This document shows, piece by piece, positions 6,202 to 10,090 of a DNA stretch of 10,090 nt. The position numbers and the translations under genes were made by a program. The notes under the pieces are model-generated. The model saw only the letters and a list, made by a program, of their open reading frames with translations. It did not search any database and was not told where the DNA came from. The first letter of the stretch is position 1; every line of letters starts with the position of its first letter. The stretch is from an uncultured Cellvibrionales bacterium (lineage in GTDB: Bacteria; Pseudomonadota; Gammaproteobacteria; Pseudomonadales; UBA7434): assembly GCA_937897785.1 (NCBI GenBank), contig CALCNB010000271.1, positions 1 to 10,090 on the forward strand. Direction: 5' to 3'.

Positions 6202-7122
6202 ATGATCACGCTCAAGCAATTACACTACGCCTTAGCGGTTGAACAAACCTTGCACTTTAAGAAAGCCGCCGAAGCATGTTTTGTCTCGCCATCGACGCTA
6301 AGCAATGCATTAACCGAACTTGAACAACAAATTGGCATTCAAATCTTTGAGCGCGACAACAAAAAAGTGATTGTTACGGCGCTTGGCAAAGCCGTATTAG
6401 AAAAAGCACAGACCATTAAAATCCAAGCAGACGATATTCAGAAGTTGGGGCAAAATCAGGATGGTGAGTTAAGTGGCCCGCTGAAAATTGGCGTTATACC
6501 AACGATCGGACCTTATTTATTGCCCGTGGTTTTGCCCGCTATCAATCGTGATTATCCAAAGCTTCAGCTAGACATCATTGAAGATCAGTCGGATGTACTA
6601 GTTAACGAGGTGCGTCGTGGTGATTTAGACCTTGCCATTTTAGCCCTGCCTTTTCCTTTAAATGGCTTACTCTCATTCAGTTTTTGGCAGGAAGATTTTT
6701 TCTGGCTTAACCATATCGATAATATCATGGCAGAGAATAATGAAATTTCTGCCAGCGAGGTTGAGGCCGCATCAATGATGCTTTTAGAAGATGGACACTG
6801 CCTGAAAGACCATGCATTGTTAGCTTGCCAATTATCATCAGGCGGGCATCACAGTATTCGTGCCTCCAGTTTAAATACCTTAGTGCAGTTGGTGGCGGGT
6901 AAAATGGGCACTACGTTAGTTCCTCAAATGGCATTAGAACAGTTACTGCAAGCTAATCCACTGCTTACAGAAGCGCATCTTAACGAGCCTGGTCCACACC
7001 GAGAAATTGCGCTTATTATGCGGCCCAGTTATACCGGCATCAAAAATGTCGAGCAACTTAAAATATTATTTGAACAGCAGCTCAATCAGCATTTCTCTAT
7101 TCAAAATAGCTTAAATGATTAA
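6202..7122 (+). CDS. oxyR: Hydrogen-peroxide-responsive LysR-type regulator OxyR
   Basis: Redox-sensing transcription factor of 306 residues (305 in E. coli). The N-terminal winged helix-turn-helix spans about 1-60 (HFKKAAEACFVSPSTLSNAL), followed by a linker helix and a periplasmic-binding-protein-like effector domain from about 90. The key evidence is LLEDGHCLKDHALLAC: C200 and C209 match the sensing pair C199/C208 of E. coli, which form a disulfide on H2O2 exposure, with the adjacent His also kept. The RASSLNTLVQLVAGKMGTTLVP segment matches the OxyR dimer region. GGAG (6193-6196) lies 5 bases before the ATG. It is divergent from ahpC, its expected main target, and shares the dyads at 6123-6177. 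The next gene starts 9 bases after its stop, so the two are almost surely co-transcribed. Confidence 0.96.
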   Translation: MITLKQLHYALAVEQTLHFKKAAEACFVSPSTLSNALTELEQQIGIQIFERDNKKVIVTALGKAVLEKAQTIKIQADDIQKLGQNQDGELSGPLKIGVIPTIGPYLLPVVLPAINRDYPKLQLDIIEDQSDVLVNEVRRGDLDLAILALPFPLNGLLSFSFWQEDFFWLNHIDNIMAENNEISASEVEAASMMLLEDGHCLKDHALLACQLSSGGHHSIRASSLNTLVQLVAGKMGTTLVPQMALEQLLQANPLLTEAHLNEPGPHREIALIMRPSYTGIKNVEQLKILFEQQLNQHFSIQNSLND

Positions 7123-7131
7123 AGGATAACT

Positions 7132-7434
7132 ATGTATATTGCCATGAATCGTTTCAAAATAAACCGAGGTCAAGAAGAGGCTTTTGAACATGTGTGGAAA
7201 ACGCGCGATACGCAATTAGATAAGGTGCCAGGATTTAGTAATTTTCACTTATTAAAAGCAGACAGTAACGAGGAGTATACCCTTTATACCTCACACAGTA
7301 CGTGGAGCAGTCGCGAAGACTTTACCAATTGGACGAAATCTGAAGCGTTTCGACAAGCGCATAAGGGTGCTGGTCAAAACCAGCACCTGTATATCGGCCA
7401 TCCTCAATTTGAAGGCTTCGAAGTGATTATTTAA
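7132..7434 (+). CDS. ABM-family monooxygenase, probably IsdG/HmoA-type heme-degrading
   Basis: Small cytoplasmic ferredoxin-like (dimeric alpha+beta barrel) protein of 100 residues, the usual length of the antibiotic-biosynthesis-monooxygenase fold. It starts MYIAMNRFKINRG and has the PGFSNFHLL strand, TLYTSHSTWSSREDFTNW and SEAFRQAH. Residues N6, W67 and H77 coincide in position with the Asn-Trp-His triad of Staphylococcus IsdG/IsdI, where His binds heme iron and the ruffled heme packs on Trp. This supports heme cleavage with release of iron, though related family members bind heme or act on quinones. AAGGA precedes the ATG, 9 bases after oxyR, so it is probably the second gene of an oxyR operon. 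Electron donor and product cannot be read from sequence. Family assignment is strong, heme degradation moderately so. Confidence 0.8.
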   Translation: MYIAMNRFKINRGQEEAFEHVWKTRDTQLDKVPGFSNFHLLKADSNEEYTLYTSHSTWSSREDFTNWTKSEAFRQAHKGAGQNQHLYIGHPQFEGFEVII

Positions 7435-7491
7435 AGCCACTCTATGGCTTATATAAATTCCAAGCGATAAAGGCTTGCGATAAAAACGCCG
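7435..7491. other. Convergent spacer between the monooxygenase and the small lipoprotein
   Basis: This 57-bp gap between convergent genes holds only weak hairpins: AAGCCA/TGGCTT (7434-7450) just after the monooxygenase stop, and CAAGC/GCTTG (7461-7477). The octamer GCGATAAA is repeated at 7464 and 7477. Neither hairpin has a proper T-run, so any termination here is probably Rho-dependent or bidirectional and weak. Confidence 0.35.
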
Positions 7492-7629
7492 TTAAGCTTC
7501 TTCAGATGAATCATGATCATGCTCTGTTTTTTCCTTTTTCTCATGATCATGCTCATGGTCACCACCGCAACCACCCGCGATCGATACTGAACTCATTAAT
7601 AGTAAAGCAATAAATAATATATTTTTCAT
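7492..7629 (-). CDS. Small His/Asp-rich putative lipoprotein (45 residues)
   Basis: Frame of 45 residues beginning MKNILFIALLLMSSVSIAGGC: a short positive start, a hydrophobic core and a possible lipobox A-G-G-C with C21 as the lipidated residue. The mature part would be only about 25 residues, all charged or polar, with two HDH clusters (DHEHDHE and TEHDHD) around a KKEK segment. Such clusters bind Zn, Ni or Cu in other proteins. An AGAGAG stretch precedes the ATG, and the gene follows the 99-residue lipoprotein by 44 bp on the same strand. A coherent signal, lipobox and acidic-His tail argue for a real gene rather than a chance frame. I do not recognise a family, and function is unknown. 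The -3 Ala of the lipobox is less usual, so it may instead be a cleaved secreted peptide. Confidence 0.6.
   Translation of the reverse strand: MKNILFIALLLMSSVSIAGGCGGDHEHDHEKKEKTEHDHDSSEEA
7511..7554 (-). repeat. 14-bp direct repeat inside the small His-rich gene
   Basis: The sequence TCATGATCATGCTC occurs at 7511-7524 and again at 7541-7554, exactly 30 bp (10 codons) apart. Each copy encodes the EHDH core of a His cluster, which suggests an internal duplication of a metal-binding unit. Both copies contain the palindrome ATGATCAT. Confidence 0.7.
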
Positions 7630-7673
7630 GGTAGTCTCTCTTACGTTTAATCGACTTATTTATAAAAAGTCAC

Positions 7674-7973
7674 CTAGCTCTTACAGTAGGCTTCAAAGTT
7701 TTTACCGTAATTTGCCGCTATCTCTGTCATAAATAAAGCCTCTTGCGCGTGTTTGACGGCACTTTTTTCATCGCCTTGGCTTCGCTTGATGTCTGATTGA
7801 TTTAATAGGTCGCCAGAGATTTGTAAAAAAGAGCCCGATGCCTTACTTATTTTTAAGCAATCCTCTGAATTCCAGAGCGCCATGTTGGGTTCATCTGGCA
7901 CAGCACAACCAGACAATAAGCCCATTATGGCTAAAAACGCCATTAACTGCACTAAGTTATTTTTTAGTCTCAT
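7674..7973 (-). CDS. Small lipoprotein of unknown function
   Basis: Protein of 99 residues with an N-terminal lipoprotein signal: positive MRLKNN, a hydrophobic stretch and the lipobox L-S-G-C with C23 as the lipidated Cys. D27 is not at +2, so outer-membrane sorting is likely if the Lol rules hold. The mature part of about 77 residues is mostly helical. It has two further Cys, C39 and C97, near its ends that could form a disulfide. The segment RSQGDEKSAVKHAQEAL resembles one half of a tetratricopeptide-like helical pair. The Shine-Dalgarno sequence AGGAG (7980-7984) lies 6 bases from the ATG. It follows glmS on the same strand after a 48-bp gap containing a hairpin. I do not recognise the family; a role in envelope homeostasis is only a guess from location. 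Confidence 0.75.
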   Translation of the reverse strand: MRLKNNLVQLMAFLAIMGLLSGCAVPDEPNMALWNSEDCLKISKASGSFLQISGDLLNQSDIKRSQGDEKSAVKHAQEALFMTEIAANYGKNFEAYCKS

Positions 7974-7989
7974 TTTAAGCTCCTTTATG

Positions 7990-8013
7990 GCAGGTGGTTT
8001 TTAAACCACCTGC
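7990..8013 (-). other. Hairpin between glmS and the 99-residue lipoprotein
   Basis: Inverted repeat GCAGGTGGTTT/AAACCACCTGC (7990-8000, 8003-8013), a GC-rich stem at the base with an AT-rich tip, starting 8 bases after the glmS stop. In the glmS direction no T-run follows; the sequence goes straight into the lipoprotein ribosome-binding site. It is therefore more likely a 3'-end-stabilising or processing hairpin, or a weak attenuator, than a full intrinsic terminator. Confidence 0.55.
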
Positions 8014-8021
8014 ATACAACA

Positions 8022-9857
8022 CTACTCGACCGTAACGGACTTCGCTAAATTCCTTGGTTGATCAACATCCGTGCCTTTAATAATCGCGACATGGTAGGAC
8101 AATAACTGTAAGGGTATGGTGTAAATGATCGGTGCAATCAGTGGATGACAACTAGGCACCTGCAGGACCTTCATCGCATCATCAGAATCAAACGCCGCAG
8201 CTTTATCGGCAAAAACATACATTAACCCGCCGCGCGCTCTTACCTCTTCAACGTTCGATTTTAATTTTTCAACGAGTTCGTTATTCGGCGCTACCACAAT
8301 AACGGGCATGTCCGCATCAATTAATGCAAGGGGCCCATGCTTTAATTCACCCGCAGCATAGGCTTCAGCGTGAATATAGGAAATTTCTTTAAGCTTTAAT
8401 GCGCCTTCCATTGCTATCGGGTATTGATCACCGCGACCTAAAAATAAACTGTGGCTTTTGTCGGCAAAATCTTCAGCTAATTGCTCAATGTCGGCATCCA
8501 TCGCCAGCGCTTGCTCTATTTTGCTTGGCAAGCTTTGAAGCGCTTGAACCAGTTCGGCCTCATCGGTTTTAGTTAAGCCTTTATGATGGCCAATGGCAGC
8601 GGCCAACATCATTAAGCCCGCTAATTGCACGGTGAAAGCCTTAGTTGAAGCCACACCAATTTCAACGCCGGCCTCCATCATGTAAGCCATATCGGATTCA
8701 CGGACTAGCGATGAACCTGGCGCGTTACAAATGGTCAAGCTGGTCATATAATTTTGTTCTTTAGCCAAACGAAGGGCGGCTAAGGTGTCAGCCGTTTCGC
8801 CCGACTGCGAAATGGTCACCAATAAACTGTTGGGTCTAACGACCGATTTGCGATAGCGGTACTCTGAGGCAATTTCAACATTACAGCTTACCCCTGCAAA
8901 TTCTTCAAACCAATATCGTGCGGTCATGCCGGCATGGTAGCTGGTGCCACAAGCAATAATTTGCACGTGCTCAACATTGGGTAACAAACGCTCGGCCGCT
9001 TCACCAAAAGCATGGTCAAGCACAGCGCCTGAATGCAGTCGATTTTCCAACGTTCGTTGAATAGCAATCGGCTGTTCGTAAATCTCTTTCAGCATAAAGT
9101 GTCTGAAAGCGCCTTTGTCTCCTACATCATGAGTAACGTTGGAGTCAGTGATTTTACGTTGAACAGAATTACCTTGCTGGTCATAAATAGTCACCGCTGA
9201 ACGGGTCAATTCTGCAACATCACCCTCTTCAAGAAATGCAAACCGGCGCGTTACCGGTAACAGGGCTAACTGATCGGATGCCACAAAGTGCTCGCCAATG
9301 CCATAGCCAATCACTAACGGGCTACCTGACCTTGCAACTATCAATCGGCTAGGGTCGTTATTGTCCATCACTACCGTGCCATAAGCACCCTCTAACTCTC
9401 TGACGGCCTGCTGTACCGCGGTCAATAGAACTTGTGTGGTCTTCAAGTAGTAGTGAATAAGATGGCAAATCACTTCGCTGTCGGTGTCAGTAACAAATTC
9501 GAAACCCTGCTCTGACAGTCGCTGCTTTAACTGTTGGTGATTCTCGATAATGCCATTATGAACAATCGTAATTCGTTCGTTAGAGACATGGGGGTGAGCA
9601 TTATTTTCATTGGGCTCGCCATGTGTCGCCCAGCGCGTGTGCGCTAAGCCCGTGCCGCCACTCACGCCTTGGCTCTCATGTACCGCATCGGCTAACGCTT
9701 GCACCTTGCCGACCCGTCGAATGCGGGTATTGAGTGTATTCTTATTGGTGACCGATAAACCTGCCGAATCGTAACCGCGATACTCTAAACGGCGCAGCCC
9801 TTCAATCAGTATTTCTGCTATGTCTCGTTGAGCAACGCCGCCCACTATTCCGCACAT
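8022..9857 (-). CDS. glmS: Glutamine--fructose-6-phosphate aminotransferase (isomerizing), GlmS
   Basis: Cytoplasmic enzyme making glucosamine-6-phosphate from fructose-6-phosphate and glutamine, the first step towards UDP-GlcNAc for peptidoglycan and LPS. It has 611 residues against 609 in E. coli. The N-terminal class II glutaminase domain starts MCGIVG, where Cys2 becomes the N-terminal nucleophile, with LEYRGYDSAG, HTRWATHGEPNENNAHPH, HNGIIENH and TDTDSEVI. Two SIS sugar-isomerase domains follow, with ACGTSYHAG, ISQSGETADTLAALR, GVASTKAFT, GRGDQYPIAMEGALKLKEISYIHAEAY split across the second domain, and the C-terminal DQPRNLAKSVTVE that closes the active site. AGGA (9865-9868) lies 7 bases before the ATG and overlaps the end of glmU; 12 bases separate the genes, so this is a glmU-glmS operon. 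No glmS ribozyme is present, as expected outside Gram-positives. Confidence 0.98.
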   Translation of the reverse strand: MCGIVGGVAQRDIAEILIEGLRRLEYRGYDSAGLSVTNKNTLNTRIRRVGKVQALADAVHESQGVSGGTGLAHTRWATHGEPNENNAHPHVSNERITIVHNGIIENHQQLKQRLSEQGFEFVTDTDSEVICHLIHYYLKTTQVLLTAVQQAVRELEGAYGTVVMDNNDPSRLIVARSGSPLVIGYGIGEHFVASDQLALLPVTRRFAFLEEGDVAELTRSAVTIYDQQGNSVQRKITDSNVTHDVGDKGAFRHFMLKEIYEQPIAIQRTLENRLHSGAVLDHAFGEAAERLLPNVEHVQIIACGTSYHAGMTARYWFEEFAGVSCNVEIASEYRYRKSVVRPNSLLVTISQSGETADTLAALRLAKEQNYMTSLTICNAPGSSLVRESDMAYMMEAGVEIGVASTKAFTVQLAGLMMLAAAIGHHKGLTKTDEAELVQALQSLPSKIEQALAMDADIEQLAEDFADKSHSLFLGRGDQYPIAMEGALKLKEISYIHAEAYAAGELKHGPLALIDADMPVIVVAPNNELVEKLKSNVEEVRARGGLMYVFADKAAAFDSDDAMKVLQVPSCHPLIAPIIYTIPLQLLSYHVAIIKGTDVDQPRNLAKSVTVE

Positions 9858-9869
9858 AATAAAATCCTA

Positions 9870-10090
9870 TTATTTCTTTTCTGGTTTTTTCCAACCGCTG
9901 ATATTTTTTTGTCGGCCACGACCAATCGCTAAATTATTTTTGGGTACCGCTTCAGTAATGGTTGATCCTGCACCCACAAAGCCGCCATCAGCCACCTCCA
10001 GCGGTGCAACTAATGTGCTGTTTGAGCCAATAAACACATCATTACCCAATGTTGTTTTATGCTTATTGGCGCCATCATAATTGCAGGTAA
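9870..10090 (-). CDS. glmU: Bifunctional GlmU, C-terminal end (N-terminus outside window)
   Basis: GlmU acetylates glucosamine-1-phosphate with acetyl-CoA and then adds UMP from UTP to give UDP-GlcNAc. Only the last 72 codons are visible, all from the left-handed beta-helix acetyltransferase domain: TCNYDGANKHKT (with the Asn-Tyr pair near the acetyl-CoA site), hexapeptide-type turns GNDVFIGSNSTLVAP and DGGFVGAGSTIT, then LAIGRGRQKNISGW and a Lys-rich tail KKPEKK. The TAA is at 9870-9872. The frame runs off the window edge and is otherwise intact. It sits 12 bases upstream of glmS, whose ribosome-binding site touches its stop, so translation of the two is probably coupled. Confidence 0.95.
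   Translation of the reverse strand, partial: TCNYDGANKHKTTLGNDVFIGSNSTLVAPLEVADGGFVGAGSTITEAVPKNNLAIGRGRQKNISGWKKPEKK

Noticed and set aside
7653..7671. GACTT/AAGTC repeat between the two lipoprotein genes as a terminator
   Set aside because: A five-pair AT-rich stem with a long loop and no proper T-run after it; too weak to call.

Overview
The window looks like chromosomal DNA of a free-living, probably marine, gammaproteobacterium of moderate GC content. UvrD, AhpC, AhpF, OxyR, GlmS and the end of GlmU can all be aligned residue by residue with their Escherichia coli counterparts from memory, in several cases with the same or nearly the same numbering. The non-core genes (a cyclic-di-GMP protein, an alpha/beta hydrolase, small lipoproteins) have the character of aquatic gammaproteobacterial genes. 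No rRNA, tRNA, insertion sequence, phage gene or CRISPR array was seen. The genus cannot be named from this sequence alone.

Layout, left to right. Bases 1-1318 (minus) hold the N-terminal 439 codons of uvrD, cut by the window edge. A 203-bp AT-rich divergent spacer follows. A compact GGDEF-EAL protein (1522-2925, plus) starts at a TTG that overlaps the stop of a six-codon leader frame. An alpha/beta hydrolase (3010-3900, plus) runs tail to tail into ahpF (3883-5451, minus), with an 18-bp overlap. Upstream of ahpF is ahpC (5507-6070, minus), and a textbook intrinsic terminator lies between the two. A 131-bp divergent regulatory region separates ahpC from oxyR (6202-7122, plus). Nine bases after oxyR is a small IsdG-type monooxygenase (7132-7434, plus). 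The right part is a minus-strand series read from the window edge: end of glmU (9870-10090), glmS (8022-9857), a 99-residue lipoprotein (7674-7973) and a 45-residue His/Asp-rich putative lipoprotein (7492-7629).

Functional picture. The centre is a peroxide-defence unit. OxyR senses H2O2 through Cys200/Cys209 and is expected to activate divergent ahpC, with AhpF recycling AhpC. The shared control region has a strong ahpC promoter and two perfect inverted repeats. One of them is centred near -65 and matches the OxyR half-site consensus at 6 of 10 defined positions. The terminator after ahpC should keep AhpF well below AhpC. The gene after oxyR carries the Asn/Trp/His triad of heme-degrading monooxygenases, which suggests a link between peroxide sensing and heme or iron handling. 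The glmU-glmS pair makes UDP-GlcNAc precursors for the cell wall. No undescribed multi-gene defence or mobile system was found. The least familiar items are the small His-rich lipoprotein, the oxyR-monooxygenase pairing, and the leader frame in front of the GGDEF-EAL gene.
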